NCBI GenBank assembly: GCA_947174835.1
Contig: CAMWKM010000005.1
Coordinates: forward strand, 1 to 45,179
Source of the DNA: an uncultured Prevotella sp.
GTDB lineage: Bacteria > Bacteroidota > Bacteroidia > Bacteroidales > Bacteroidaceae
DNA: 45,179 nucleotides
Direction: 5' to 3'
A program made the position numbers and the translations under genes. The notes below the pieces were generated by a model. The model saw only the letters and a list, made by a program, of their open reading frames with translations. It had not been told where the DNA came from and did no database searches. The number at the start of each line of letters is the position of its first letter. The first letter of the stretch is position 1. Positions 1-8,389 of the stretch are shown piece by piece.

Positions 1-85
1 ACAGGTTGAGGTCGAGGCGGACAGGAATATGGTTGGCATCGTCGGTGACATAGAATCTGATAAGATTCAGGGAATTACAAAGATT
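1..85 (-). pseudogene. Start-less fragment resembling a DUF3108 C-terminal region, runs off left edge
   Basis: Read on the minus strand, codons from about base 85 to base 2 give a protein-like string containing RFYVTDDANHIPVRLDL. From memory this resembles the C-terminal part of Bacteroidetes DUF3108 proteins. An in-frame TAA lies directly upstream (bases 86-88) and there is no start codon in the open stretch, so this is not the beginning of an intact gene. It could be a decayed or frameshifted remnant downstream of the tRNA. The rest lies outside the window. Family assignment is weak. Confidence 0.3.
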
Positions 86-160
86 TTATCACTCAAAATG
101 TCCATTAGGCCGACATTTAATAAAATCAGCAGGGAGCAGATAATTCTGCCCCCCTGCATG

Positions 161-232
161 TACCCCGACCGAGAATCGAACTCGGAACTAAGCTTTAGGA
201 GAGCCTTGTTATATCCATTTAACTATCAGGGC
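161..232 (-). tRNA. tRNA-Arg, anticodon CCT
   Basis: The minus strand folds as a cloverleaf: acceptor GCCCTGA pairs with TCGGGGT, the D stem is GTTA/TAAC, and the anticodon stem AGGCT/AGCTT encloses loop CTCCTAA. Positions 34-36 of the loop read CCT, giving tRNA-Arg for AGG codons. The T arm is CGAG-TTCGATT-CTCG. The discriminator base is A at base 161. No CCA is encoded, as the next bases read CATG, so the tail must be added after transcription. It lies upstream of cysS on the opposite strand. Confidence 0.93.
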
Positions 233-300
233 AACACGTATGCAGGTGCAAAGGTACGAAATATTTTTTGATTTTGAATGTGGAATTATGAATTATTTTG

Positions 301-308
301 TACCTTTG
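301..308 (+). promoter_or_regulatory. Bacteroidetes -7 promoter box for cysS
   Basis: TACCTTTG matches the TAnnTTTG -7 box of the Bacteroidetes primary sigma factor. It lies 29 nt before the chosen cysS start, giving a leader of roughly 20 nt. No well-spaced TTTG -33 box is seen. Confidence 0.6.
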
Positions 309-337
309 CACCCATAATTACAAAATGGACAATCAGC

Positions 338-1834
338 ATGGATTCTAAACTCGTTATCTACAATACACTAACGCGCCAAAAAGAACGCTTTGAGCCTATC
401 AATGCTCCTCATGTGGGTATGTATGTCTGCGGGCCTACCGTCTATGGCGATCCCCATCTGGGACATGCCCGTCCTGCCATCACATTCGATTTGGTGTTCC
501 GTTACTTGAAGCATCTGGGATATAAGGTGCGCTATGTGCGCAATATCACTGACGTGGGACATCTGGAGCATGATGCCGATGAAGGTGAGGACAAGATAGC
601 CAAGAAGGCTCGTCTGGAGCAGTTGGAACCGATGGAGATTGCCCAGTATTATACCAATCGCTACCATGCTGCCATGGATGCACTCGGTGTGCTCCGCCCT
701 TCTATAGAGCCGCACGCCACAGGACATATCATCGAACAGCAGCAGTTAGTGCAGGAGATTCTCGACAACGGCTTTGCCTACGAATCGAATGGCTCCGTCT
801 ACTTCGATATTGAAGCTTATAACAAAAAGCACAAATACGGCATTCTCTCCGGCAGAAGTCTTGAGAATATCAAGGACGAAAGCCGCGAACTGGCCGGTGT
901 GGGCGAGAAGCGCAATCAGGCTGATTTTGCCTTGTGGAAGAAAGCGCAACCTGAACATATCATGCGTTGGCCTTCGCCTTGGAGCGACGGTTTCCCCGGT
1001 TGGCACTGTGAGTGCACAGCCATGGGACGCAAATACTTGGGCGAGACATTCGACATTCATGGTGGCGGCATGGACTTGGTGTTCCCTCATCACGAATGTG
1101 AGATTGCACAGGCTGTGGCCTCTATGGGGCATCAGGCCGTGAAATACTGGATGCACAACAATATGCTGACCATCAACGGTCAGAAGATGGGTAAGTCGTA
1201 CAACAACTTCATCACTCTGGAGCAGTTCTTTACCGGCAACCATCCATTGCTGGAGAAGGCCTATTCACCCATGACCATCCGTTTCTTCGTGCTCTCTGCC
1301 CACTATCGTGGTACGGTCGACTTCTCCAACGAGGCTCTGCTGGCAGCAGAGAAAGGCCTGGAGAAACTCATGGATGGCATTGCCTCATTAGAGCGCATCG
1401 CACCGGATGACAAATGTGATGCTGAAACTGAACGCATCGTGAAAGCTCTCCGACAAAAATGCTATGATGCCATGAACGACGACTTCGCTACGCCACAGGT
1501 CATCAGTCATCTGTTTGAAGCCTGCACGGTGGTAAACAAACTGATAGATCACAAGGCTACCATCTGTGCCGACTGCCTAAAAGAACTGTCGGAAACCATG
1601 CGTCTCTTTGCCATCGACATTCTGGGACTGCAGGCCTCAAGCCTCCAATGCCAAACTTCACAACAAAGAGAGGAAGCCTTCGGAAAGGTTGTTGACATGG
1701 TGCTCGACCTGCGTACCAAGGCTAAAGCAGCCAAGGACTGGACTACCAGCGATCAGATTCGCGATGCGCTCGCTGCCGCAGGCTTTGAGGTGAAAGACAC
1801 CAAGGACGGTGTCACCTGGAAACTTAACCGTTAA
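338..1834 (+). CDS. cysS: Cysteinyl-tRNA synthetase
   Basis: Class I aminoacyl-tRNA synthetase that charges tRNA-Cys in the cytoplasm. The 498-residue product has the family's expected length. C31 in the CGPTVYGD motif, and WHCEC near residue 222, supply the zinc-site cysteines that recognise the cysteine thiol. HLGH (residues 40-43) is the HIGH signature and KMGKS (283-287) is the KMSKS signature. A C-terminal anticodon-binding helical region follows. The ORF track starts 60 nt upstream, but that start precedes and overlaps the TACCTTTG promoter box; the internal ATG at 338 begins [10 protein letters not shown], which aligns with normal CysRS N-termini. The U32 gene follows after 32 nt and may be co-transcribed. 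Confidence 0.97.
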   Translation: MDSKLVIYNTLTRQKERFEPINAPHVGMYVCGPTVYGDPHLGHARPAITFDLVFRYLKHLGYKVRYVRNITDVGHLEHDADEGEDKIAKKARLEQLEPMEIAQYYTNRYHAAMDALGVLRPSIEPHATGHIIEQQQLVQEILDNGFAYESNGSVYFDIEAYNKKHKYGILSGRSLENIKDESRELAGVGEKRNQADFALWKKAQPEHIMRWPSPWSDGFPGWHCECTAMGRKYLGETFDIHGGGMDLVFPHHECEIAQAVASMGHQAVKYWMHNNMLTINGQKMGKSYNNFITLEQFFTGNHPLLEKAYSPMTIRFFVLSAHYRGTVDFSNEALLAAEKGLEKLMDGIASLERIAPDDKCDAETERIVKALRQKCYDAMNDDFATPQVISHLFEACTVVNKLIDHKATICADCLKELSETMRLFAIDILGLQASSLQCQTSQQREEAFGKVVDMVLDLRTKAKAAKDWTTSDQIRDALAAAGFEVKDTKDGVTWKLNR

Positions 1835-1866
1835 TATCCCAAAACATCAGACGTGCTCCATAGAGT

Positions 1867-3108
1867 ATGAAACTGCAAGATTTTGAGATTATGGCTCCCG
1901 TAGGCAGCCGCGATTCACTCACGGCTGCTATTCAGGCAGGAGCCGATTCTATCTATTTCGGCATTGAAAAGCTGAATATGAGAGCTCACTCCGCATCGAC
2001 CTTCACTATTGATGACCTACGCGAGATAGCCCAAACTTGTCGTGAACATAGCATCAAGTCGTATCTCACCGTTAATACTATTATATACGGTGAGGATATT
2101 CCCTTAATGCACCAGATTGTAGATGCAGCCCACGAGGCTGGCATCTCTGCTATTATTGCCAGTGATGTGGCGGTGATGACCTATTGTAGAAAGGTAGGGC
2201 AAGAGGTGCATCTCAGTACGCAACTGAATATCTCGAACATTGAGGCGCTGCGCTTCTACGCCCAGTTTGCCGATGTGGTAGTGCTGGCCCGTGAGTTGAA
2301 TATAAATCAGGTGACCGAGATTTATCGTCAGATTGAAGACGAACACATCTGCGGTCCCAGCGGCAAGCAGATCCGCATTGAAATGTTCTGCCACGGTGCT
2401 CTCTGTATGGCTATCAGCGGCAAATGCTATATGAGCCTCCACGCTGCCAACCGCTCAGCCAACAGAGGTGAGTGCATCCAGATATGCCGCCGCTCCTACA
2501 CCGCTACCGACAACGAAACGGGCTATCAACTGGATATTGACAACAAATATATCATGTCGCCCAAAGATCTGAAGACAATACGTTTCATTGACCGACTGAT
2601 GAATGCCGGTGTGCGTGTCTTCAAGATTGAGGGTCGCGCCCGCGGACCGGAATATGTGTACACCGTGGTCAAGTGCTATAAGGAGGCTATTCAGGCTGTG
2701 CTCAATAATACTTTCACCACAGAACAGAAAGACAAATGGGACGAGCAACTGGCCCGTGTCTTCAATCGCGGTTTCTGGGACGGCTACTACCAAGGACAAC
2801 TAATGGGCGAATGGAACAAGGAATACGGCTCGTGTGCCACCGAACGTAAGGTTTATATCGGCAAGGGTGTGAAATATTTCTCACGGCTCGGTGTTGCCGA
2901 ATTTACGGTTGAGGCCAACACATTCAAGATAGGTGACAAGTTGCTGGTAACAGGCCCTACTACAGGCGTGATGTATCTTACTGCTACCGAAATTCATGAC
3001 AACTCTGGAGAGCCTGTCACTGAAGCTCCTCAAGGCACCCGCGTTGCCATTCCTGTTACAGACAAGGTGCGCCCCAGTGACAAGCTCTTCAAACTTGTGA
3101 CTCAATAA
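1867..3108 (+). CDS. U32 family protein (TrhP/RlhA-like, probable RNA hydroxylation factor)
   Basis: Annotated classically as peptidase or collagenase family U32. Characterised members (TrhP/YegQ, RlhA, UbiU/V) are hydroxylation factors for tRNA, rRNA or quinone rather than proven proteases. The 413-residue product opens with EIMAPVGSRDSLTAAIQAGADSIYFG, the U32 TIM-barrel start, and carries FCHGALCMAISGKCYMS from residue 174. That motif holds conserved cysteines of the U32 signature, with further Cys in GECIQICRR. Length and architecture best fit a TrhP-like protein, which would act on tRNA wobble uridine, but the substrate cannot be settled from sequence alone. It lies 32 nt after cysS on the same strand, which fits a translation-related role. 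No signal peptide is seen. Confidence 0.85.
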   Translation: MKLQDFEIMAPVGSRDSLTAAIQAGADSIYFGIEKLNMRAHSASTFTIDDLREIAQTCREHSIKSYLTVNTIIYGEDIPLMHQIVDAAHEAGISAIIASDVAVMTYCRKVGQEVHLSTQLNISNIEALRFYAQFADVVVLARELNINQVTEIYRQIEDEHICGPSGKQIRIEMFCHGALCMAISGKCYMSLHAANRSANRGECIQICRRSYTATDNETGYQLDIDNKYIMSPKDLKTIRFIDRLMNAGVRVFKIEGRARGPEYVYTVVKCYKEAIQAVLNNTFTTEQKDKWDEQLARVFNRGFWDGYYQGQLMGEWNKEYGSCATERKVYIGKGVKYFSRLGVAEFTVEANTFKIGDKLLVTGPTTGVMYLTATEIHDNSGEPVTEAPQGTRVAIPVTDKVRPSDKLFKLVTQ

Positions 3109-3119
3109 GTAATTGCTGC

Positions 3120-4220
3120 TTATACATTAAAGCGGAAATGCATGATGTCACCATCTTGCACCACATAATCCTTGCCCTCAACACCCATTTTTCCGGCTTC
3201 CTTGACAGCAGTCTCTGAGCCGTACTTGATGTAGTCGTCGTACTTTATAACCTCGGCACGGATAAAACCTTTTTCAAAGTCAGTGTGGATAACACCGGCA
3301 CACTGCGGAGCCTTCCAGCCTTTCTTGTAGGTCCAGGCTTTCACTTCCATTTCGCCAGCAGTGATAAAGGTTTCCAGATTCAGCAGAGCATAGGCTTTCT
3401 TGATGAGACGATCCACACCGCTCTCACTGAGACCCAGTTCCTCAAGGAACATCATCTTGTCCTCATACGACTCCAGTTCGGCAATATCCTCTTCTGTCTT
3501 AGCAGCGATAAACATTGTCTCGGCACCTTCCTCCTTAGCTATCTCTTCGATTTTCTTAGTAAAGGCATTGCCGTCTTTTGCCTCTGCCTCACCGACATTG
3601 CAGACATAGAGCACAGGCTTTGCCGTCAGCAGGAAGAGATTACGAGCAACATCCTGTTCCTCCTTGGCCTCAAATTCCACGATACGGGCATTTTTACCCT
3701 GCTCTAACACCTCCTTGTAAGCCTTCAGTACAGTAGCCTCAACCTTGGCCTCCTTATTGCCGGCAGCAGCAGCCTTTTCGGTTTTGGCCAAACGACTTTC
3801 AATCGTTTCCAGATCCTTCAGTTGCAGTTCTGTATCAATAATCTCTTTATCGCGAATCGGATCAATAGTACCATCCACATGGGTGATATTCTCATCCTCA
3901 AAGCAACGGAGCACGTGGATGATAGCATCCGTCTCGCGAATGTTTCCTAAGAACTTGTTGCCCAAACCTTCACCTTTCGAAGCACCTTTTACTAAACCGG
4001 CAATATCTACTATCTCACAAGTGGCAGGCACAATACGACCGGGATGTACAATCTCTGCCAGACGATTCAGTCGCTCGTCAGGCACAGTGATGACACCCAC
4101 GTTAGGTTCAATCGTACAGAAAGGGAAATTGGCTGCCTGTGCCTTGGCACTCGACAGACAGTTAAACAATGTCGACTTACCCACGTTGGGCAGTCCTACA
4201 ATACCACATTTTAAAGCCAT
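3120..4220 (-). CDS. ychF: YchF/Obg-family P-loop ATPase
   Basis: Translation-associated P-loop NTPase of the Obg-HflX group that binds ribosomes and prefers ATP. The 366-residue product has the P-loop GLPNVGKST at residues 9-17 and a DIAGLVKGASKGEGLGNKFL switch region. NVGE stands where NKxD would be, which is the known reason YchF favours ATP. A C-terminal TGS-like domain ends in VVQDGDIMHFRFNV. It is the last gene of the minus-strand run acpP-fabF-rnc-ychF, 26 nt after rnc. It converges on the U32 gene with only 11 nt between stops and no obvious hairpin. Confidence 0.97.
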   Translation of the reverse strand: MALKCGIVGLPNVGKSTLFNCLSSAKAQAANFPFCTIEPNVGVITVPDERLNRLAEIVHPGRIVPATCEIVDIAGLVKGASKGEGLGNKFLGNIRETDAIIHVLRCFEDENITHVDGTIDPIRDKEIIDTELQLKDLETIESRLAKTEKAAAAGNKEAKVEATVLKAYKEVLEQGKNARIVEFEAKEEQDVARNLFLLTAKPVLYVCNVGEAEAKDGNAFTKKIEEIAKEEGAETMFIAAKTEEDIAELESYEDKMMFLEELGLSESGVDRLIKKAYALLNLETFITAGEMEVKAWTYKKGWKAPQCAGVIHTDFEKGFIRAEVIKYDDYIKYGSETAVKEAGKMGVEGKDYVVQDGDIMHFRFNV

Positions 4221-4246
4221 TTACTCCTTAATATTAAATATATGTG

Positions 4247-5248
4247 TTACTCTTCTTGATAGGCAGCAGTCTCAGCTGCTGCTATGATATCTTCTCGCGA
4301 CAATTCTTTTCTATTATGAGTGATGCCAGAGAGATCGAACTCATCAACAGAAGGTTCCTGATTATCCGAAGTTTCTTGATTATTCAGAGTAACCGGTTTT
4401 TCTGTCTTGATGATAAATTCCTTTTCGGCTTCCAAATCAGGAGCCACGGCAGTGGGTTCCTCTTCCATCTTGGTGCGATTCGACTTGGCAGCAAAGATGG
4501 CATCAATGAATTGAGGCTCACGACGGAGGCGCTGCAGCGTTTCCTTTGAACACTCCTGCTGCGCTTCCTTCTTGGAGAAGCCTTGTCCCTTGCCACCTTC
4601 CACACCTTCTATCATGACCTGAAAGCCAAATATAGGCGAACCCTTCTCGTCCTTACTCTGCTTCAGGCAACAGAACTCCATTTTCACACGGTTCTTCTGA
4701 GTCCACTCCAGTAACTTCGATTTAAAGTTCACCTCCTTATAGGCCACCTTGTCAATATTGACCATCTGAGCCAAGATGCGCTTCTTCATAAACCGCATCA
4801 CAGCATCATAGCCCTGATCCAAATAGATGGCACCCACCAAAGCCTCGAAAGCGTTGCCGGCCATGTAACTATTATGCGACCGCTGTGGCCCATTGCTCTG
4901 TATGAGTTCCGTCAATCCCATCTCTCCAGCCAACTTACCCAACGTCTCTCGGCTCACCAGTTTCGAACGGGTATTAGTCAGAAAGCCCTCACGCTTACCC
5001 TTGAAATGCTCATACACAATATGCCCTACTACGGCATCCAGTATTGCATCACCCAAAAACTCCAGCCGCTCATTATTCAACAACTTTCCTTTTTCGTTGC
5101 GCTGACCAGAACTTTTGTGGGTAAGGGCCATTTTGTAATAACTGATGTTGTGCGGATAGAAGCCAATGATATCGTAGAGAGAAGAAAAAAGCTCCTTCTC
5201 CTTGCGGAAAGGGAGCTTGATTCTATCGATGAAATTGTTAACCCTCAT
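4247..5248 (-). CDS. rnc: Ribonuclease III with long C-terminal tail
   Basis: Double-strand-specific endoribonuclease for rRNA and mRNA maturation. The signature NERLEFLGDAILDAVVGHIVYE carries the Mg-binding acidic residues. A second acidic site is in NAFEALVGAIYLDQG. A dsRNA-binding domain follows (FKSKLLEWTQKN to SKKEAQQECSKETLQRL). About 90 extra residues after it are rich in Glu, Lys and Asn with no recognised fold, making the protein 333 residues against roughly 225-250 for typical RNase III. The track's start lies inside fabF; the ATG at 5248 (MRVNNFIDRIK) is preferred and gives an 11-bp overlap with the fabF end, suggesting translational coupling. Confidence 0.95.
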   Translation of the reverse strand: MRVNNFIDRIKLPFRKEKELFSSLYDIIGFYPHNISYYKMALTHKSSGQRNEKGKLLNNERLEFLGDAILDAVVGHIVYEHFKGKREGFLTNTRSKLVSRETLGKLAGEMGLTELIQSNGPQRSHNSYMAGNAFEALVGAIYLDQGYDAVMRFMKKRILAQMVNIDKVAYKEVNFKSKLLEWTQKNRVKMEFCCLKQSKDEKGSPIFGFQVMIEGVEGGKGQGFSKKEAQQECSKETLQRLRREPQFIDAIFAAKSNRTKMEEEPTAVAPDLEAEKEFIIKTEKPVTLNNQETSDNQEPSVDEFDLSGITHNRKELSREDIIAAAETAAYQEE

Positions 5249-6500
5249 ACTTTTTAAATACCACGCAGGCATTGTGACCACCAAATCCGAAGGTATTGCT
5301 CAGGCCAGCACGTACAGTGCGTTTCTGTGCCTTATTGAAGGTGAAGTTGAGATTGTAGTCAATCTCGGGATCCTCATCACCGTCCTCATGATTGATGGTA
5401 GGCGGCACGATATCGTTCTTCACAGCCAACACGGTGGCCATAGCCTCTACAGCACCTGCAGCACCCAGCAGGTGACCGGTCATTGATTTGGTCGATGAGA
5501 TATTCAACTTGAATGCAGCATCACCAAACACTTCCTTGATAGCCTTAGCCTCAGAGATATCACCAACATGAGTTGACGTGCCATGCACATTGATGTAGTC
5601 GATATCCTCGGGCTTCATATTGGCATCCTCCAAAGCACTCTGCATCACCAGCTTTGCACCCAGTCCTTCAGGATGGGAAGCCGTGATATGGTGAGCATCT
5701 GCACTCATACCGGCACCAACCATCTCAGCATAAATCTTGGCACCACGAGCTTTAGCGTGCTCCAGTTCTTCCAGAATCAGGCAACCTGCACCCTCGGCCA
5801 TGATGAAACCATCACGGCTGGCACTGAACGGACGACTGGCCTTCTCAGGCTCATCATTGCGAGTCGACAAAGCGTGCATTGCATTGAAACCGCCTACACC
5901 AGTAGCGCAGATAGCGGCCTCGGCACCACCAGTCACAATCACGTTAGCCTTGCCCAGACGAATCAGGTTGAAAGCATCGGCCAAAGCGTTGCTCGAAGAA
6001 GCGCAAGCCGATGAAGTGATATAGTTGGGACCATGAAAACCGTACATGATAGAAATCTGTCCGGCCACGATGTCGGCAATCATCTTAGGGATGAAGAAGG
6101 GATTGAACTTAGGACCGTTCTCTTTGTTGGCGGCATAGTAACTGACTTCTTCCTCGAAAGTCTTGATACCACCGATACCAACGCCATAGACCACGCCGAT
6201 ACGATTCTTGTCGACCGTATCCATGTCCATGCCACTGTCTTCAACAGCCTGCTTGGCAGCAATCATACCCAGTTGCGTGTAACGATCCATCTTGCGAGCC
6301 TCCTTACGGTCCAGATGGTCGTTTACGTTCAGGTTCTTCACCTCACAAGCGAAAGTGGTCTTAAAACCGGTTGTATCAAAAAGCGTAATAGGAGCGGCTC
6401 CACTCACACCGGCAACGAGGTTCTTCCACATCTCATCGGGTGTGTTACCTACAGGCGTCACGGCACCAAGACCTGTTACGACAACTCTTTTTAATTCCAT
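5238..6500 (-). CDS. fabF: 3-oxoacyl-[acyl-carrier-protein] synthase II
   Basis: Condensing enzyme of type II fatty-acid synthesis: joins malonyl-ACP to an acyl chain. The 420-residue thiolase-fold protein begins KRVVVTGLGAVTPVG. The catalytic cysteine is in TSSACASSSNAL (about residue 170). The two catalytic histidines are in NVHGTSTHVGD and KSMTGHLLGAAGAVEA. The C-terminus GLSNTFGFGGHNACVVF is typical. Length is normal. It is downstream of acpP, its substrate carrier, and overlaps rnc by 11 bp. The 93-nt gap to acpP holds a perfect inverted repeat (see repeat entry) that may affect expression ratios between the two genes. Confidence 0.97.
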   Translation of the reverse strand: MELKRVVVTGLGAVTPVGNTPDEMWKNLVAGVSGAAPITLFDTTGFKTTFACEVKNLNVNDHLDRKEARKMDRYTQLGMIAAKQAVEDSGMDMDTVDKNRIGVVYGVGIGGIKTFEEEVSYYAANKENGPKFNPFFIPKMIADIVAGQISIMYGFHGPNYITSSACASSSNALADAFNLIRLGKANVIVTGGAEAAICATGVGGFNAMHALSTRNDEPEKASRPFSASRDGFIMAEGAGCLILEELEHAKARGAKIYAEMVGAGMSADAHHITASHPEGLGAKLVMQSALEDANMKPEDIDYINVHGTSTHVGDISEAKAIKEVFGDAAFKLNISSTKSMTGHLLGAAGAVEAMATVLAVKNDIVPPTINHEDGDEDPEIDYNLNFTFNKAQKRTVRAGLSNTFGFGGHNACVVFKKYEG

Positions 6501-6520
6501 AAATGCAATATTTTAACAAA

Positions 6521-6575
6521 AAATTACGCAGATTACACAGATCCATTTAAGCAATCTGCGAAATCTGCGTAATTT
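6521..6575. repeat. Inverted repeat with 14-bp perfect arms between acpP and fabF
   Basis: AAATTACGCAGATT at 6521-6534 is the exact reverse complement of AATCTGCGTAATTT at 6562-6575. The 27-nt spacer contains an additional AATCTGCG copy next to the right arm. The unit is built from the short word ATCTGCG repeated in both orientations. I recall similar 'cgcagatt...aatctgcg' palindromes scattered between genes in Bacteroidales, so it may be a REP-like interspersed element as well as a stem-loop in the acpP-fabF transcript. Confidence 0.75.
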
Positions 6576-6593
6576 GCGGTTAATTAACCATTA

Positions 6594-6830
6594 TTATTTT
6601 GCGTTCTCCTCGATGTAAGAGATAGCATCGGCAACAGTACCAATCTTCTCTGCCTTATCGTCGGGAATAGAGATGTTGAACTCTTTCTCAAACTCCATAA
6701 TCAGTTCAACAGTATCCAGTGAATCTGCACCCAGATCATTGGTAAAACTTGCTTCGGGCTTTACCTCTGCCTCGTCAACACCGAGTTTGTCTACGATAAT
6801 TGCCTTTACTTTGCTTTCAATTTCTGACAT
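6594..6830 (-). CDS. acpP: Acyl carrier protein
   Basis: Small acidic carrier (78 residues) that holds growing fatty-acyl chains on a 4'-phosphopantetheine arm. The attachment serine is S37 in the canonical [15 protein letters not shown] motif. Length and acidity are as expected for the family. It leads the minus-strand run acpP-fabF-rnc-ychF and diverges from the MATE gene. Confidence 0.98.
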   Translation of the reverse strand: MSEIESKVKAIIVDKLGVDEAEVKPEASFTNDLGADSLDTVELIMEFEKEFNISIPDDKAEKIGTVADAISYIEENAK

Positions 6831-6883
6831 AATTTTTACTTTTTAAATGTTAATATGAATGTTCGTTATTTAAAATTCGGGTG

Positions 6884-6891
6884 CAAAGTAA
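6884..6891 (-). promoter_or_regulatory. Probable -7 promoter box for acpP
   Basis: Minus-strand TTACTTTG differs by one base from the TAnnTTTG box. It is 53 nt upstream of the acpP start in the only intergenic space before the operon, so it is the best candidate promoter for acpP-fabF-rnc-ychF. Confidence 0.4.
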
Positions 6892-7007
6892 CACATTTTC
6901 TTTCACTTACGCAAATTTTTTGCCATAAAACTGACCTTTGTGTGCACACACAAGGGGTTTTTGTGCAACTTTTTATCCCTTCACTTGTCGTTTTGCCACT
7001 TTTACAT

Positions 7008-7015
7008 TAACTTTG
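7008..7015 (+). promoter_or_regulatory. -7 promoter box for the MATE gene
   Basis: TAACTTTG matches TAnnTTTG, with a TTG 20 nt upstream (6985-6987). It ends only 10 nt before the ATG at 7026, so the mRNA leader would be just a few nucleotides long. Confidence 0.6.
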
Positions 7016-7025
7016 TACCCCAGTT

Positions 7026-8324
7026 ATGAAACCCATAGACCATCAGATTTTGAAACTGGCCTTGCCCAGTATCGTGTCAAACATAACTGTTCCGCTACTC
7101 GGCCTTTGCGATGTGACTATCATGGGCCATATCGGTGGAGCTACTCACATAGGAGCCATCGCCGTGGGATCGATGATCTTCAATGTGATGTACTGGCTTT
7201 TCGGTTTTCTCCGTATGGGCACCAGTGGTCTCACCTCGCAGGCTTTAGGGAGCAGACAGTTCAAAGAAGTCTCCGCCATGCTGTACCGATCTCTGCTGGT
7301 GGCACTGGTTTCCGGTGTGGTCATCGTCCTGCTGCAATGGCCATTACAACAATTCACATTCTTTTTGATGCAACCCACTGATGATGTTCTTTCTTTATGC
7401 ATACCATATTATTATATCTGCATCTGGGGAGCACCGGCTGTTCTCGGACTCTATGCCCTGACAGGATGGTATATCGGTATGCAGAACACTCGCATTCCGA
7501 TGCTGATTGCCATCGGTCAAAATGTGGTAAACATCGGCATCTCACTCCTGTTGGTCGTTGGCTTAGGAATGAAAGTTGAGGGTGTCGCACTGGGTACTGT
7601 AATAGCCCAATGGGTGGGATTTCTGGCATCGTTGCTACTGCTTCGCTGCTACTATGGCCGTTTGTTTCATCACCACATCATTCACTGGACGGAAATCCGC
7701 CGAGGATTGGAACGCTTCTTCCGTTTGAACACCGATATATTCCTGCGTACAGTCTGCCTGATAGCAGTCAACCTCTATTTTACGTCAGCCGGTGCTTCAC
7801 AGGGAGCACTCATTCTGGCAGCCAATACGCTACTACTTCAATTCTTCATGTTCTTCAGTTTCGCAATGGATGGCTTTGCCTTTGCCGGCGAAGCACTCAG
7901 TGGCAAATACTTTGGTGCACACAATAAAATAATGCTTCGTCAGACTATCATCTGCACTTTTCGTTGGGGCGTGATCGTAGCTTCAATGTTCACTCTTGTC
8001 TATTGGCTGGGCGGCACATCATTTCTCTCGCTTCTAACCACAGACAGTAAGGTGATCAATGCCGCTGCAGAGTATCTGCCCTGGGCCATCCTTATTCCTT
8101 TCTGCGGATTGGCTGCTTTTGTATGGGATGGAATTTTCATTGGCATCACAGCCACACGTGGGATGCTTCTCTCCTGCTTTGTGGCTACTCTTGCCTTTTT
8201 TTGCGTTTACTTTCTCTTACGTCCAACCTATGTCAACCACGCCCTTTGGTTGGCCTTTCTCATTTATCTCCTTCTTCGTGGCATTGTGCAGACCATCATC
8301 AGCTACAACCATAATAATTCTTAA
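7026..8324 (+). CDS. MATE family multidrug/cation antiporter
   Basis: Inner-membrane efflux pump of the multidrug and toxic compound extrusion family (NorM/DinF-like), normally exporting cationic drugs or metabolites in exchange for Na+ or H+. The 432-residue protein starts IDHQILKLALPSIVSNITVPLLGLCDVTIMGH, the typical first MATE helix with a conserved Pro. It has about 12 hydrophobic segments in two pseudo-symmetric halves; the second begins near DIFLRTVCLIAVNLYFT. Substrate cannot be told from sequence. It diverges from acpP, and the helicase pair follows after 65 nt with its own promoter-like box. Confidence 0.93.
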   Translation: MKPIDHQILKLALPSIVSNITVPLLGLCDVTIMGHIGGATHIGAIAVGSMIFNVMYWLFGFLRMGTSGLTSQALGSRQFKEVSAMLYRSLLVALVSGVVIVLLQWPLQQFTFFLMQPTDDVLSLCIPYYYICIWGAPAVLGLYALTGWYIGMQNTRIPMLIAIGQNVVNIGISLLLVVGLGMKVEGVALGTVIAQWVGFLASLLLLRCYYGRLFHHHIIHWTEIRRGLERFFRLNTDIFLRTVCLIAVNLYFTSAGASQGALILAANTLLLQFFMFFSFAMDGFAFAGEALSGKYFGAHNKIMLRQTIICTFRWGVIVASMFTLVYWLGGTSFLSLLTTDSKVINAAAEYLPWAILIPFCGLAAFVWDGIFIGITATRGMLLSCFVATLAFFCVYFLLRPTYVNHALWLAFLIYLLLRGIVQTIISYNHNNS

Positions 8325-8363
8325 TTCTTGTCTGTCAAGGCACATCAGTTAGGAAATTATTGC

Positions 8364-8371
8364 TATTTTTG
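8364..8371 (+). promoter_or_regulatory. Probable -7 promoter box for the helicase pair
   Basis: TATTTTTG fits TAnnTTTG and lies 18 nt before the ATG of the first helicase gene. No clear TTTG -33 box is seen at the proper spacing. Confidence 0.45.
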
Positions 8372-8389
8372 TAAACACTACAAAAGATT

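Noticed and set aside
29-271. 80-codon plus-strand ORF across the tRNA-Arg gene
   Set aside because: It runs through the tRNA on the opposite strand and has no recognisable motif.
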